Assembly: GCA_002699085.1 (NCBI GenBank)
Contig: PAAR01000007.1
Span: forward strand, 1 to 64,000
Origin: Micavibrio sp.
Lineage (GTDB): Bacteria; Pseudomonadota; Alphaproteobacteria; Micavibrionales; UBA9664
Direction of reading: 5' to 3'
DNA length: 64,000 bases
In this document: piece by piece, positions 51,835 to 62,551 of the stretch
Position numbering within the stretch: the stretch's first letter is position 1
How the letters are laid out: every line of letters starts with the position of its first letter
The notes under the pieces: model-generated
The model's database searches: none
What the model was told of the DNA's origin: nothing
The model's input: only the letters and a program-made list of their open reading frames with translations
Translations under genes and position numbers: made by a program

Positions 51835-51843
51835 AGGAGCGTC

Positions 51844-53184
51844 ATGTTTAAAACGGCTTGGTTTTTGATAAAATTTGCAGCAATTATCGCCCTTGGTTTT
51901 TGGTTGATCCAATTACCTGGGCAAACCAGCTTGACCGTTCAAGGCTATACACTCACAACAGCCACAGGCATTATGGCTGTCGGCGGTCTGGTTGTCTTAC
52001 TGATTATTTTGACCATTGCTAAAATGTTTTTTCACCTTTTCTCTATTCCTAAGCATCTGCGCCATCGTGCAAAACTTGCCAATCACAGCAAAGGCGAACA
52101 AGCTTTATCTCGGGCCTTTTCAGCTCTTTCAGCAGGTGATGAGAAAACAGCTGATAAAGAAACACGGCGTGCAGGCAATTTATTAGGGCACAATAACGGA
52201 CTGGTAATTTTATCCGAAGCAATGACCGCTAGATTATCTGGCAATACAAGTCGAGCTGAACAAAAATATAAGGCTTTACTTGAGAATAAAGACACGGCCT
52301 TCCTTGGCTTACGGGGCATGCTTTATCTCTATGAAGGAAGCAATGAGCCAGATAAAATGCTGACCTATGCCCGCAAAGCTGAACAGCTTTATCCAAAGCA
52401 AGGCTGGATCGTTAAGACACTCTTTGATGCAGAGACACAAACACGCCATTGGCACCACGCTATTCCTTTATTATTGCGTTTAGAAAAGCTTAAAATTTTT
52501 GACAAAGACCAAGTCAAACATCACCATGCTGCCCTATTAACAGCCATGGCCGATCGTGAAGAAAATGAAAAAATTAGCCTTCTAAAACAAGCCATTCGTG
52601 TTGATGATAGTTTCGTGCCGGCCATAGATCGTCTTTTAAATATTTATATAAAACAAAAAAGCAAAGATAAGGCAGCTTTATCGTTATTTGAGAAAACTTG
52701 GGCAAAAGCCTCTCATCCTGATCTGCTAAAATATTGGGAAATGTTAATGCCTGAAAAATACCTTACGCATGCAACCAAGCAAATGACATGGTATGAAAAA
52801 CTTGTGGCGCTTAATCCAGACAGTGCTGAAGCCAATTACGCTGCGGCTGAAAAGGCCCTTTCATTAGAACTTTATAATCAGGCTCGTGTCTATGCACGTC
52901 GTGCCGAGAAAAAAGATATGGGCGTCAATGTCTATCGTTTACTCGCTAAATTAGAAGAGCTTGAATTTAATAATACAGAAACGGCCAAAGCATGGCTAGA
53001 AAAGGCCGCTCTTGCTCCAGCACCAAAGGCATGGCGCTGTGTCGAAACAGGGCGTGTCTATGATTATTGGTCGCCACTTGCTGCCCCTCATAACAGCTTT
53101 AACACGATTCAATGGACTGATAGCATCACACCAATTTCATCTGAAAAACATAAAAACACCAGCTTACTTATCGAGGCCGCTTAA
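51844..53184 (+). CDS. HemY-like TPR membrane protein
   Basis: Two N-terminal TM helices, TPR-like repeats, HWHHAIPLLLRLEKLKI; C-terminal WRCVETGRVYDYWSPLAAPHNSFNTIQW. Confidence 0.88.
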   Translation: MFKTAWFLIKFAAIIALGFWLIQLPGQTSLTVQGYTLTTATGIMAVGGLVVLLIILTIAKMFFHLFSIPKHLRHRAKLANHSKGEQALSRAFSALSAGDEKTADKETRRAGNLLGHNNGLVILSEAMTARLSGNTSRAEQKYKALLENKDTAFLGLRGMLYLYEGSNEPDKMLTYARKAEQLYPKQGWIVKTLFDAETQTRHWHHAIPLLLRLEKLKIFDKDQVKHHHAALLTAMADREENEKISLLKQAIRVDDSFVPAIDRLLNIYIKQKSKDKAALSLFEKTWAKASHPDLLKYWEMLMPEKYLTHATKQMTWYEKLVALNPDSAEANYAAAEKALSLELYNQARVYARRAEKKDMGVNVYRLLAKLEELEFNNTETAKAWLEKAALAPAPKAWRCVETGRVYDYWSPLAAPHNSFNTIQWTDSITPISSEKHKNTSLLIEAA

Positions 53185-53185
53185 T

Positions 53186-53593
53186 ATGAATTATTGGTTA
53201 TTTAAATCTGAACCATTTAAATTTTCTTGGGATGATCTGACCAAGAAAACATCAGAGCATTGGGATGGTGTCCGTAACTACGAAGCGGCCAATAATATGA
53301 AAGCCATGAAAATTGGCGATCAAGGATTTTTCTATCATTCCAATGAGGGCTTAGAAATTGTTGGCATCGTTGAAGTGGTTAAAGAATATTATCCCGATCA
53401 CACAGACCCCAAAGGCCGTTTTGGCATGGTTGATGTAAAAGCCATTAAACCCGTACCCAAACCCGTGAGTTTAAAAGACATAAAAGCGACAAAAAGCCTT
53501 TCTGAGATGGCTTTGGTAAAACGCATGCGCTTATCTGTCTCACCTGTTCGTAAGAAGGAATGGGAAATTATTTGCAAAATGGCGGGGCTTTAA
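53186..53593 (+). CDS. EVE domain-containing protein
   Basis: MNYWLFKSEPFKFSWDDL...WDGVRNYEAANNMKAMKIGDQGFFYHSNEGLEIVGIVEV. Confidence 0.95.
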   Translation: MNYWLFKSEPFKFSWDDLTKKTSEHWDGVRNYEAANNMKAMKIGDQGFFYHSNEGLEIVGIVEVVKEYYPDHTDPKGRFGMVDVKAIKPVPKPVSLKDIKATKSLSEMALVKRMRLSVSPVRKKEWEIICKMAGL

Positions 53594-53625
53594 TATATAC
53601 ATAAGATTATATTAAGGAGAGAAAA

Positions 53626-53799
53626 ATGGGTGCATCCGTAGATCAAAGAAACGATGAAAAATTAGCAAGTGAATTTATAGGCCCTTATGCCAACGGTGAC
53701 GCATGGAAAAGCCTTGAAGAACAAGCTGAAAACCTTGCACAGCAAGATGGCATGCCTTTCAAGAAAGCACTTGAACTTGTTTCGCGCCAGCCACGCTAA
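53626..53799 (+). CDS. Small (57 aa) protein not in the supplied ORF track
   Basis: SD AAGGAG then ATG; translates MGASVDQRNDEKLASEFIGPYANGDAWKSLEEQAENLAQQDGMPFKKALELVSRQPR*. Confidence 0.65.
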   Translation: MGASVDQRNDEKLASEFIGPYANGDAWKSLEEQAENLAQQDGMPFKKALELVSRQPR

Positions 53800-53846
53800 A
53801 TATCTTCAAATATTGTACCTGCCCGCTTTTTGTTTTATAATTAGGA

Positions 53847-55772
53847 ATGGTAAAAAATATCTTTCCAGTACCTGAAGATAGAGAAAAAAAGGCACATATC
53901 AACAAAGCTGACTATCAACAGCTTTACAAGCAATCCATAGAAAAGCCCGATGAATTTTGGCGTGAGCAAGCCAAACGTCTTGATTGGCAAAAATTCCCTG
54001 AAATCATTCAAAACACCTCTTTTGAGGGTGATGTTTCCATTAAATGGTTCGAGGACGGGGTTTTAAACGCTTGTTATAATTGCGTTGATCGTCATTTGCC
54101 ACACCGTGCCACACAAACAGCGATTATCTGGGAAGGCGATGACCCAGAAAACGCCAAACATATTTCTTATTTTGAGCTTTACCAAGAAGTCTGCAAATTC
54201 GCCAATGCTCTTCAAGAGCAAGGTGTTAAAAAAGGTGATGTTGTCACGCTTTACATGCCGATGATCCCAGAGGCCGCTTATGCCATGTTGGCCTGCGCCC
54301 GTATTGGGGCTATCCATTCTGTTGTCTTTGGCGGCTTTTCACCCAATGCACTAAAAGATCGTATTATTAATTGTGATTCCGCTTATATCATTACCGCCGA
54401 TGAAAGCGTACGCGCTGGGAAATCAGTACCGCTAAAAACCAATGTAGACAAAGCGATTGAAGGCCTAGACAAAGTCAAGAAAGTATTTGTCGTGAGACGT
54501 ACAGGTGGAAAAATTCATTGGGATAATAAACGTGACCTATGGTGGCACGAGATTACCGCCAAGCAACCAGCAACCCATTCACCAGAATGGATGAATGCCG
54601 AAGACCCACTATTCATACTTTATACTTCTGGTTCGACAGGGCAGCCAAAGGGTGTGTTGCATACAACAGGTGGTTATTTGCTCTATGCAGCAATGACACA
54701 TGAAATCAGTTTTGATTATAAGGATAAAGAAATTTATTGGTGTACCGCGGATGTCGGCTGGGTCACAGGCCATAGCTATATTGTGTATGGCCCGCTTACC
54801 AATGGTGCAACCACGCTGATGTTTGAAGGTGTGCCCTCTTACCCAGATGCTGGTCGCTTTTGGGATATCGTTGAAAAGCACAAAGTTAATATTTTCTACA
54901 CCGCCCCAACGGCTATCCGTGCAATGCTAAAAGAAGGAGACGACTATGTCACAAGATCAGACCGTTCCTCTTTGCGTATCTTAGGCACAGTTGGCGAGCC
55001 GATTAATACTGAAGCATGGCACTGGTATTATGATGTTGTCGGTGAAAAACGCTGTCCAATCATTGATACATGGTGGCAAACCGAAACGGGCGGGCATTTA
55101 CTCACACCACTTCCAGGGGTAACAGATTTAAAACCAGGATCTGCAGCTTCACCCTTTTTTGGTGTTCAACCCGTGATTGTTGACGGTGAAGGCAAAGAGC
55201 TAAAAGGCGCTTGCGAAGGCAATCTATGCATCTCAACTAGCTGGCCGGGGCAAATGCGTACGGTTTACGGCGACCATGAACGTTTTATTCAGACCTATTT
55301 CTCGACTTTTAAAGGCCAATATTTCACAGGCGACGGCACAAAACGTGATGAAGACGGCTATTACTGGATTACAGGACGTGTTGATGATGTGATTAATGTG
55401 TCTGGTCACCGTTTTGGTACAGCTGAAATTGAATCAGCGATTAATGAGCATGAGGCTGTTGCAGAATCCGCTGTTGTCGGTTTCCCGCACGACCTAAAAG
55501 GTCAAGGCATTTATGCCTATATCATTTTAAAAGAAGGCCAAGAGTCTTCAGAAAAAACAGAAAAAGAAATCATCAATCATGTCCGTGAGACGATTGGCCC
55601 AATCGCCAAAATTGATAAAATCCACTGGACAAAAGGCTTACCGAAAACCCGCTCAGGCAAAATTATGCGTCGAATTTTACGCAAAATAGCCGCAGGCGAC
55701 ACCGATAATCTCGGTGATACCTCAACTTTGGCTGATCCTAGCGTGGTCGATAAACTAATTAAAACGGCTTAG
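53847..55772 (+). CDS. acs: Acetyl-CoA synthetase
   Basis: [55 protein letters not shown]. Confidence 0.97.
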   Translation: MVKNIFPVPEDREKKAHINKADYQQLYKQSIEKPDEFWREQAKRLDWQKFPEIIQNTSFEGDVSIKWFEDGVLNACYNCVDRHLPHRATQTAIIWEGDDPENAKHISYFELYQEVCKFANALQEQGVKKGDVVTLYMPMIPEAAYAMLACARIGAIHSVVFGGFSPNALKDRIINCDSAYIITADESVRAGKSVPLKTNVDKAIEGLDKVKKVFVVRRTGGKIHWDNKRDLWWHEITAKQPATHSPEWMNAEDPLFILYTSGSTGQPKGVLHTTGGYLLYAAMTHEISFDYKDKEIYWCTADVGWVTGHSYIVYGPLTNGATTLMFEGVPSYPDAGRFWDIVEKHKVNIFYTAPTAIRAMLKEGDDYVTRSDRSSLRILGTVGEPINTEAWHWYYDVVGEKRCPIIDTWWQTETGGHLLTPLPGVTDLKPGSAASPFFGVQPVIVDGEGKELKGACEGNLCISTSWPGQMRTVYGDHERFIQTYFSTFKGQYFTGDGTKRDEDGYYWITGRVDDVINVSGHRFGTAEIESAINEHEAVAESAVVGFPHDLKGQGIYAYIILKEGQESSEKTEKEIINHVRETIGPIAKIDKIHWTKGLPKTRSGKIMRRILRKIAAGDTDNLGDTSTLADPSVVDKLIKTA

Positions 55773-56281
55773 GCTGTTCCTTTAGTGTCTTTCATCGCTT
55801 TTGCCTGCTCGATATATTGCTGGCGGTAAAGTTCTTCAAAATTGACTGGGTTGAGCAAGAGCGGTGGGTAACCACCCGCTTGAATAGCACTCGCCAGTAA
55901 TTGACGGACAAATGGGAATGCCATTTTTGGTCCTTCAATCAACAATAATGGGTGATGATGTTGCTCTGGTACGTCTTTATTAACACTCGCCACCAAGCCA
56001 TATTGAATTTCAGTCATGAACAATGTTTTATCTTGTCTTTTGGCTGTTGAGCTTACTTCTAAAACAACCTCATAGAGCGCTTTTTCTTTATCTAATTGAC
56101 GTACAGACATATTAATATTTGCGTCCATTTTAGGGGCTGAGCCATCTGCTGTAGAAAAGCTTTCTGGCGCATTAGGATTTTCAAAAGAAAAGTCCTTCAC
56201 ATACTGTGTGTGAACCATCAAGCCAAATTGCGGTGCGTTATCACCTGTCTGTTTTGTGTTTTTGTTTTCTTTGTCAGCCAT
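55769..56281 (-). CDS. secB: Protein-export chaperone SecB
   Basis: [17 protein letters not shown]...; [34 protein letters not shown]. Confidence 0.96.
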   Translation of the reverse strand: MADKENKNTKQTGDNAPQFGLMVHTQYVKDFSFENPNAPESFSTADGSAPKMDANINMSVRQLDKEKALYEVVLEVSSTAKRQDKTLFMTEIQYGLVASVNKDVPEQHHHPLLLIEGPKMAFPFVRQLLASAIQAGGYPPLLLNPVNFEELYRQQYIEQAKAMKDTKGTA

Positions 56282-56357
56282 TATCGCTTTCCTTTCTTGC
56301 ACGAAACCCTAAATTCTCTACAATAACCAGATAAATTCGAGCCTGAAGAGAGAAAAT

Positions 56358-57113
56358 ATGTCCGCCGATGTTATTTTATATGCCGTTATTGCCGCCATTA
56401 TATTGTTCTGGTTGAAAAACACCATAGGCAAAGAAGAAGATGATGGCAAGGAGCGTCGTCAACGACCAAACCCTTATGCAGAAGATTATACACCACCTGA
56501 AAAGAAGGTCATTAAAAATCCAAAACCAGCAAATGACAAAGTTAAAGAAGCTAAAGAGTTTGATCGTGGCACAAAAATTCTTACTGGCCAGTTAAAAGTA
56601 CATCCCGCTATTGATAATAAAACAGCAGAGACTGGTCTAACTAAGATTGCTTTGGCCGATAAAAGCTTTGAAATAGATGCTTTTTTAAATGGTGCCAAAG
56701 GCGCCTTTCAAATTATTGTTGAAGCCTTTGCTGCTGGTAAACGTGATACATTAAAGAACTTACTGGCAAAACCTGTTTACGAGGCTTTTGACAATGTTAT
56801 TAAAGCCCGTGAGAAAAAGGGTGAAACAGCTGAAACAAAGATCCAAGAAATTCGTAAAGCGCAAATTATTGACGCACGCCTAAGTGAAGGTGAAGCATTT
56901 ATTACTGTGAAGTTTACCGCCATGGAAACACATGTCTTGAGAGATAAGGATAGCAATATAATAGGTGGTGACCCCGATCAAAAACATAAATTTTCAGATG
57001 TCTGGGTTTTCTCTCGTAAAGTGAAAAACAAAGACCCAAAATGGTTGCTCGTTGAAACCCGTGATGATGAGGTTGAGACCCATTTTAAAACACCCCTACC
57101 GGATGCGAAATAA
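56358..57113 (+). CDS. Tim44-like domain protein
   Basis: N-terminal TM helix; FEIDAFLNGAKGAFQIIVEAFAAGKRDTLKNLLAKPVYEAF; location between secB and mltA. Confidence 0.88.
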   Translation: MSADVILYAVIAAIILFWLKNTIGKEEDDGKERRQRPNPYAEDYTPPEKKVIKNPKPANDKVKEAKEFDRGTKILTGQLKVHPAIDNKTAETGLTKIALADKSFEIDAFLNGAKGAFQIIVEAFAAGKRDTLKNLLAKPVYEAFDNVIKAREKKGETAETKIQEIRKAQIIDARLSEGEAFITVKFTAMETHVLRDKDSNIIGGDPDQKHKFSDVWVFSRKVKNKDPKWLLVETRDDEVETHFKTPLPDAK

Positions 57114-58261
57114 TGCGTACAGCATTCCTTGTTCTCACCATATTACTTGCTGGCTGTACGTCTTTTAAAAAATCAGACATACAGTCCAAGCCCGTATTCA
57201 TTTCAAGTAATTTCTCTACCCTGGAAAATTGGTCAAATGATAACCACCAAGAAGCCTTAAAGACCTTCCAAAAATCATGTATGCGGATTGTAAAAAATGA
57301 TCCAAGCAAAGCTTTTGGTACCAACCCTCAAATGGGTCTTTACAGTGACTGGATTCCGCTATGCCAACAGGCTTTAAACAATCCCAATAATGCCAAAGCT
57401 TTCTTTGAGAATAATTTCACGCCCTATTTAATAAAGGATACAGCAACCAAAAAAGATGGTCTGTTTACGGGGTACTATGAGCCAACATTAAAAGGCTCAA
57501 AAACAAAGGGAGGTGTTTACCAAACACCTATTTATGAAAGGCCAAGTGATCTCATCATGGTTAACCTCGGTGACTTCCGAGAGGAACTTAAAGGACAACG
57601 TATCGCAGGCCGTGTGATTGAGGGCAATCTTAAACCTTATGAAAGTCATGCTGAAATTAATGCTAATGGCTTAAAAGATACTAAGATTATGGCGTGGGTT
57701 GATAACCCTGTTGATGCTTTTTTCTTACAAATACAAGGCTCTGGCCGTATTGTTTTTGAAGATGGCAGCTTTATCCGTGCAGGCTATGCCGCTCAAAATG
57801 GCCACCCTTATTATGCCGTGGGCAAAGCGCTCATTGAAAATGGCGCTCTTGAAAAAGACAATGTCTCACTTCAAACCATTAAAGCATGGCTACGTGCTCA
57901 TCCAACACAAGCTCAAAGCCTTATGGAGAAAAACCCATCCTTTGTCTTCTTCAGACAACTAGAAACAGACGGCGTTGTTGGTGGTGAAAACGTAGTATTA
58001 ACACCCACACGCTCTTTGGCGATTGATCGCAGCCTATATCCTTACGGCGTGCCCGTTTGGCTTGATATAGAAGGCCCTACAGGCTCTCCCAAGATACAAC
58101 GCCTTATGGTTGCTCAAGATACAGGTGGTGCAATTAATGGTGTTGTTCGTGGTGATTTCTTTTGGGGGCCTGGTGACAAAGCCGAGCAATATGCTGGTAT
58201 TATGAAATCTAAAGGCCAGTACTGGTTTTTAATCCCTCAATCTATCTCCAAAAACAAATAA
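57113..58261 (+). CDS. mltA: Membrane-bound lytic murein transglycosylase A
   Basis: GLFTGYYEPTLKGS; VDAFFLQIQGSGRI; VAQDTGGAINGVVRGDFFWGPGDKAEQYAG. Confidence 0.94.
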   Translation: MRTAFLVLTILLAGCTSFKKSDIQSKPVFISSNFSTLENWSNDNHQEALKTFQKSCMRIVKNDPSKAFGTNPQMGLYSDWIPLCQQALNNPNNAKAFFENNFTPYLIKDTATKKDGLFTGYYEPTLKGSKTKGGVYQTPIYERPSDLIMVNLGDFREELKGQRIAGRVIEGNLKPYESHAEINANGLKDTKIMAWVDNPVDAFFLQIQGSGRIVFEDGSFIRAGYAAQNGHPYYAVGKALIENGALEKDNVSLQTIKAWLRAHPTQAQSLMEKNPSFVFFRQLETDGVVGGENVVLTPTRSLAIDRSLYPYGVPVWLDIEGPTGSPKIQRLMVAQDTGGAINGVVRGDFFWGPGDKAEQYAGIMKSKGQYWFLIPQSISKNK

Positions 58262-58418
58262 CGACTTCTCTCATAAAATCAGACCCTTACTTGCATACAT
58301 TGAGATGAGGGGGAGAGATTTATAGCGTTCGGGGGATAATTTTGCTATAGTAAGGGAACTTACAAAATATGTGGTGTGTTTTTGTTAGAGACAACAGTGC
58401 TTTAAAAGGAGGCCCACC

Positions 58419-58715
58419 ATGCTTGTTAATCACCCAGCCATTAAATGCGTACACGTCCGCGAGGATATCTCTGCCTTAGGTAAACGCCACAACACACTCG
58501 TTGTGGAGACTGATCTAAAAATCCCTAAACAAGGCCATTACGGCGAAGCCAGTTCAGAATTTGAACGTCTGATAGACTATCTCGCACATTTATCCGAAAG
58601 TGGTTTTGCGGGTTTTGATCGTGTTGAAATTCGTCCTTATCACGAAGAAAAGGTAGCGAGATCGCCAAACTTTTTAACACGTAAAGCAACCGATAATATT
58701 GCTGTACCCGCTTAA
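58419..58715 (+). CDS. Hypothetical protein
   Basis: 98-aa ORF with strong SD AGGAGG. Confidence 0.6.
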   Translation: MLVNHPAIKCVHVREDISALGKRHNTLVVETDLKIPKQGHYGEASSEFERLIDYLAHLSESGFAGFDRVEIRPYHEEKVARSPNFLTRKATDNIAVPA

Positions 58716-58717
58716 AA

Positions 58718-59026
58718 TTAGACCATACCAATGGCAGCCATATAAGTCTCGAGAAGTGCTTCTTCTTCTTGGCGTTTATCAGCATCTAATTTACGCAATC
58801 TAATCACTTTGCGCATGGTTTTTACATCAAAACCATGTGCTTTTGCTTCACCAAATACTTCCTTGATATCTTCAGCTAGGGCAGATTTTTCTTCTTCTAA
58901 ACGTTCAATACGCTCTAAAAAGGCGCGTAAACGTTGGCCGGTCACACCGCCCACCTCTTGCGGCTTGCCTTCATCGGCTTGTTTTGTGTCATCGCTTGTA
59001 TATGAATTTAATGCTGCTTCTGTCAT
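58718..59026 (-). CDS. gapR: DUF2312 / GapR-family nucleoid-associated protein
   Basis: [49 protein letters not shown] signature. Confidence 0.93.
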   Translation of the reverse strand: MTEAALNSYTSDDTKQADEGKPQEVGGVTGQRLRAFLERIERLEEEKSALAEDIKEVFGEAKAHGFDVKTMRKVIRLRKLDADKRQEEEALLETYMAAIGMV

Positions 59027-59115
59027 TTTAAACTTCCTTCTTTTTATCGATCTACCATAACTTTTCAGGGCAAGACTGCAAAGAAAATCATCGTGCTTAT
59101 CCACGATTAAACGGG

Positions 59116-59742
59116 TTATTTTTTAAGACGCTGAACTTTCCACGTTTCAATTTTCACATCGTGCTCATCATCGGTTTCCCGTGATACACGCGTTAATTGG
59201 ACAACAATATTAAGCGTTTCGACACGACCATTTAGGGTTACAGATACAGGCACATCATAAACCCATTTATAAGCACCCTCTAAAACGCCTTGTGCCAAAA
59301 CTTCGGGTAATTGCAATGTATAGCAAGAAACAACGCCGTTTGCCGAGACAAGTCTGGCAATCCCCTCATCTGCCAAAAATTGCTGATAAGCAGCCCAACC
59401 ACTTGCTGTGAAACTAGAACGAATTTCTTCAAACAAAGTATCTTTAGTATTATTTGAAAAAGACAAAGCCTGCACCACAATATCAGCAGACCATTTCGCT
59501 AATTGAGCTACAGCACGATGGGGCGTATCAATATCCGAGCTATTCTCCAAAGAACCACCAAAGGGATCATAAAGATCATCTAGTGGGTCACCTGATTTCT
59601 TAAAGGCATCAGGATTGCCAAAGGGCGCAATCACCTTACCATCCTCTGTCTTTTTATACGGAAAATAGATCGTTTGCGCTTGAGCCTCATATGACACACA
59701 CACAAAGATAAGGCCTATACACAAAAATGTTTTAATAAAATC
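59116..59742 (-). CDS. DotI/IcmL-like periplasmic protein
   Basis: Signal peptide; [37 protein letters not shown]....[20 protein letters not shown] matches the DotI/IcmL pattern by eye. Confidence 0.6.
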   Translation of the reverse strand, partial: DFIKTFLCIGLIFVCVSYEAQAQTIYFPYKKTEDGKVIAPFGNPDAFKKSGDPLDDLYDPFGGSLENSSDIDTPHRAVAQLAKWSADIVVQALSFSNNTKDTLFEEIRSSFTASGWAAYQQFLADEGIARLVSANGVVSCYTLQLPEVLAQGVLEGAYKWVYDVPVSVTLNGRVETLNIVVQLTRVSRETDDEHDVKIETWKVQRLKK

Positions 59743-59785
59743 CATATCTTCATTATATAGAAGACAGACCAATTAAAAAATCTTT

Positions 59786-60094
59786 TTACGCAAAAGGAAT
59801 ATTATTTTGTATAGCAGGGACAGTCGCCGTTGCAACACCAGCAGCCACACCGCCTAACATCGTAAGATATTTTGTCGCCCAGCCTGTTGTTTTCCACATA
59901 CGTTGAACAAGTTCAGTTCCTTCGTCAATTGCAATAACGGCCACAGGTAAAGCTACTAATGCGGCGACTACATCTGTCCATTCTGGCAAAGATGTTGTCA
60001 TACTTTGATATAAATTAATGGCTGAACTGCCTAGAACATATGCGCCGACACCTGCTACAGCGCCTGTAAAAATCGTTGCTAATTTTTTAATCAT
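59786..60094 (-). CDS. Small membrane protein
   Basis: MIKKLATIFTGAVAGVGAYVLG... with hydrophobic segments; SD AGGAG upstream. Confidence 0.55.
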   Translation of the reverse strand: MIKKLATIFTGAVAGVGAYVLGSSAINLYQSMTTSLPEWTDVVAALVALPVAVIAIDEGTELVQRMWKTTGWATKYLTMLGGVAAGVATATVPAIQNNIPFA

Positions 60095-60140
60095 AATTAC
60101 TCCTTTTTTATGAAAACGCAGTATTAGAACAATAAGTTCC

Positions 60141-61031
60141 TTAATGCGTTTTACGGTTATAACTAAGGCGATGTAGAAACTCATCCAGCTGATCGAAATC
60201 ATTGTAATGAACAACTAATTTACCGCCCTTTTTCCCCAGAGTAATTTCTACTTTCGTACCAAGACGTTCTGACATTTCATGCTCAAGTGCCAATGTATCG
60301 ACATCCTTATGCGTTTTTGACGCTGATGATGTCTTCTTTGCTTTGCCACTTTGCGCACGTTTTTCAGCTTCTCGCACAGATAGTTTATTCTTAACGATTT
60401 CCTCAGCCAAAAGTTCTGGTTTTGATGAAGAAAGAACCGCTCTTGCATGACCTGCGGTTAATTTCCCCGTTAAAACATAGGCCTTTACACCATCTGGCAG
60501 GTTAAGCAGGCGCAATGTATTGGCAATATGGGTACGGCTTTTACCTAAGGATTCTGCCAATGTTTCCTGCGTATGGTCAAAACTTTCCATCAACTGCTTG
60601 TATGCATCTGCCTCTTCCATCGGGTTTAGGTCTTCGCGTTGAAGGTTTTCAATCAAGGCAATCTCAAGTGTTACAGCGTCATCAAGACTTTTAATAACCA
60701 CCGGCACTTCATGAAGCCCTGCTTGTTGAGCCGCACGCCAACGACGTTCGCCAGCCACAATTTCATAATTATAATCTGAAATTTCGCGCACCAGAATTGG
60801 CTGTAGAACACCATATTTCTTAACTGAGTCTGCTAGCGTATCAATCGCTTGTGGCGCAAAATCTTTTCTTGGCTGAAACACCCCTGGTTTTAACTGTTCA
60901 ATCGGCAAAAACAATCTCTTTGAGCCTACAAGTGTTTTTGACTCTGCATCGACCACATCGTCATCTTCAAACAACGCAGACAGGCCACGCCCAAGACCAC
61001 GATTTTTAGGATTTAAATCATCGGCAGCCAT
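60141..61031 (-). CDS. parB: Chromosome partitioning protein ParB
   Basis: RGLGRGLSALFED; KPGVFQPRKDF; EIVAGERRWRAAQQAGL; HTQETLAESLGKSRTHIANTLRLL. Confidence 0.97.
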   Translation of the reverse strand: MAADDLNPKNRGLGRGLSALFEDDDVVDAESKTLVGSKRLFLPIEQLKPGVFQPRKDFAPQAIDTLADSVKKYGVLQPILVREISDYNYEIVAGERRWRAAQQAGLHEVPVVIKSLDDAVTLEIALIENLQREDLNPMEEADAYKQLMESFDHTQETLAESLGKSRTHIANTLRLLNLPDGVKAYVLTGKLTAGHARAVLSSSKPELLAEEIVKNKLSVREAEKRAQSGKAKKTSSASKTHKDVDTLALEHEMSERLGTKVEITLGKKGGKLVVHYNDFDQLDEFLHRLSYNRKTH

Positions 61032-61855
61032 TACGCCACAGCCCTTTCAAGCAAACCTTGACCCGTCTCGTTTAAACGGCTTTTTTCCTGTTTGATAATT
61101 TCTTTTGCTAATTGAATATAGGCCTGAGACCCAGAACAGCGCATATCATAGACGATCGCTGGCAAGCCAAATGAAGGCGCTTCTGACATACGAACATTAC
61201 GAGGGATCACTGTTTTATAAACCTTATCGCCAAAATGCTTGCGGACATCTTCTGCAACCATTTTTGATAAATTATTGCGTTGGTCAAACATCGTCAGCAC
61301 AATCCCTTGAACGTCAAGGGTTTCGTTAAAATGCTTCTTAACACGCTCAATGGTACGAACGAGTTGGCTCAACCCTTCCAGGGCATAGAACTCGCACTGC
61401 AATGGCACAAGCACTGAATCCACAGCCACCATCGCATTTAAGGTTACTAAACTCAGTGATGGCGGGCAATCAACAATCACATAATCATAGTCCAAAAACT
61501 CACTACGTAATGCTTCCCGTAATTTATATTCACGGCGACGTAAATCGACTAACTCAATTTCAGCACCCGCTAAATGCTGTGTCGCAGGCACGATATCCAG
61601 CTTTGGCACTTTCGTACGGCGAATGGTTTCAGAAAGGTGAATATCGCCGAAAAGAAGCTCATAGGAACCATTTGTACGATCATTACGGCCAATTCCTAAC
61701 CCCGTAGAGGCATTCCCTTGTGCATCCAAATCTATGATGAGTGTTTTTTTACCTGTTGCGGCAAGTGAGGTTGCTAAATTAACGGTGGTTGTCGTTTTGC
61801 CGACTCCACCTTTTTGATTAGCAACAGCGATAAATCTTGTTTGTTTTTGTACCAT
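61031..61855 (-). CDS. parA: Chromosome partitioning ATPase ParA
   Basis: IAVANQKGGVGKTTTTVNLA deviant Walker A; VIVDCPPSLSLVTLNAM. Confidence 0.97.
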   Translation of the reverse strand: MVQKQTRFIAVANQKGGVGKTTTTVNLATSLAATGKKTLIIDLDAQGNASTGLGIGRNDRTNGSYELLFGDIHLSETIRRTKVPKLDIVPATQHLAGAEIELVDLRRREYKLREALRSEFLDYDYVIVDCPPSLSLVTLNAMVAVDSVLVPLQCEFYALEGLSQLVRTIERVKKHFNETLDVQGIVLTMFDQRNNLSKMVAEDVRKHFGDKVYKTVIPRNVRMSEAPSFGLPAIVYDMRCSGSQAYIQLAKEIIKQEKSRLNETGQGLLERAVA

Positions 61856-61936
61856 ATTTTATTAGTACAAAATTATTACCAAAACTGCACGAAAAAAGAG
61901 TAGAAAAAGAAACTCTATCCACAAGTGGGGCTAGCC

Positions 61937-62551
61937 TTAGGCACGTACACCATCTGTTGTCACATAAAGCAGAACACTGTTCTCGGCAATAGCACTTGGA
62001 TAGGCCTCATGCTCAAAATTATATGAACGTTTTGCCATAGTGATCTCTTCTTCATAAGCTTGGCCTTTATGAAACAGCCCCTTTGGTGCTTTATATCCTT
62101 CCATATGCCCCATCAATTTCGGCAAATTAGCTAAGGCACGGCCTATCACTAAATCAACGCGCAACTTTTTATAAGTCTTTTCGATACGTTCCTGAAGGAT
62201 CGTCACTTTCGTGTCTGTTTCACGTGAAACAGTCTTCAAAAATTCACATTTCTTACCATCTGATTCAATCAAGAAAACCTTTAGATCTGGGCGCAGCATC
62301 GCCAAAACAAGACCAGGGAACCCTGCACCAGTCCCTAGATCAGCGACCGTTTCAACACCCTCAGGAATATATTTCATTAACTGCACAGAATCCAAGAAAT
62401 GGCGAGACCAAGCATCCTCGATAGTCGTTTTAGAAATCAAATTGATCGATTCTTGCCACTTTAATAAAAGTCTGTGATATCTCTGTAACTTCTCTAATGT
62501 TTCACGTGAAACATTCAGTCCGCTTTTCGTTGTAATCGCTTCAGGCTGCAT
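61937..62551 (-). CDS. rsmG: 16S rRNA (guanine(527)-N(7))-methyltransferase
   Basis: [45 protein letters not shown]. Confidence 0.96.
   Translation of the reverse strand: MQPEAITTKSGLNVSRETLEKLQRYHRLLLKWQESINLISKTTIEDAWSRHFLDSVQLMKYIPEGVETVADLGTGAGFPGLVLAMLRPDLKVFLIESDGKKCEFLKTVSRETDTKVTILQERIEKTYKKLRVDLVIGRALANLPKLMGHMEGYKAPKGLFHKGQAYEEEITMAKRSYNFEHEAYPSAIAENSVLLYVTTDGVRA
62216..62231. promoter_or_regulatory. parS site TGTTTCACGTGAAACA
   Basis: Exact match to the consensus 16-bp parS palindrome, inside rsmG. Confidence 0.93.
62498..62513. promoter_or_regulatory. parS site TGTTTCACGTGAAACA (in 20-bp palindrome AATGTTTCACGTGAAACATT)
   Basis: Exact consensus match near the rsmG 5' end. Confidence 0.93.

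Noticed and set aside
59097-59105. TTATCCACG near the gapR upstream region
   Set aside because: One mismatch and isolated; insufficient to call a DnaA box.
59170-59190. Another VSRET-encoding stretch (GGTTTCCCGTGATACA) in the DotI-like gene
   Set aside because: Three mismatches to the 16-bp parS, breaking the palindrome, so not called as parS.
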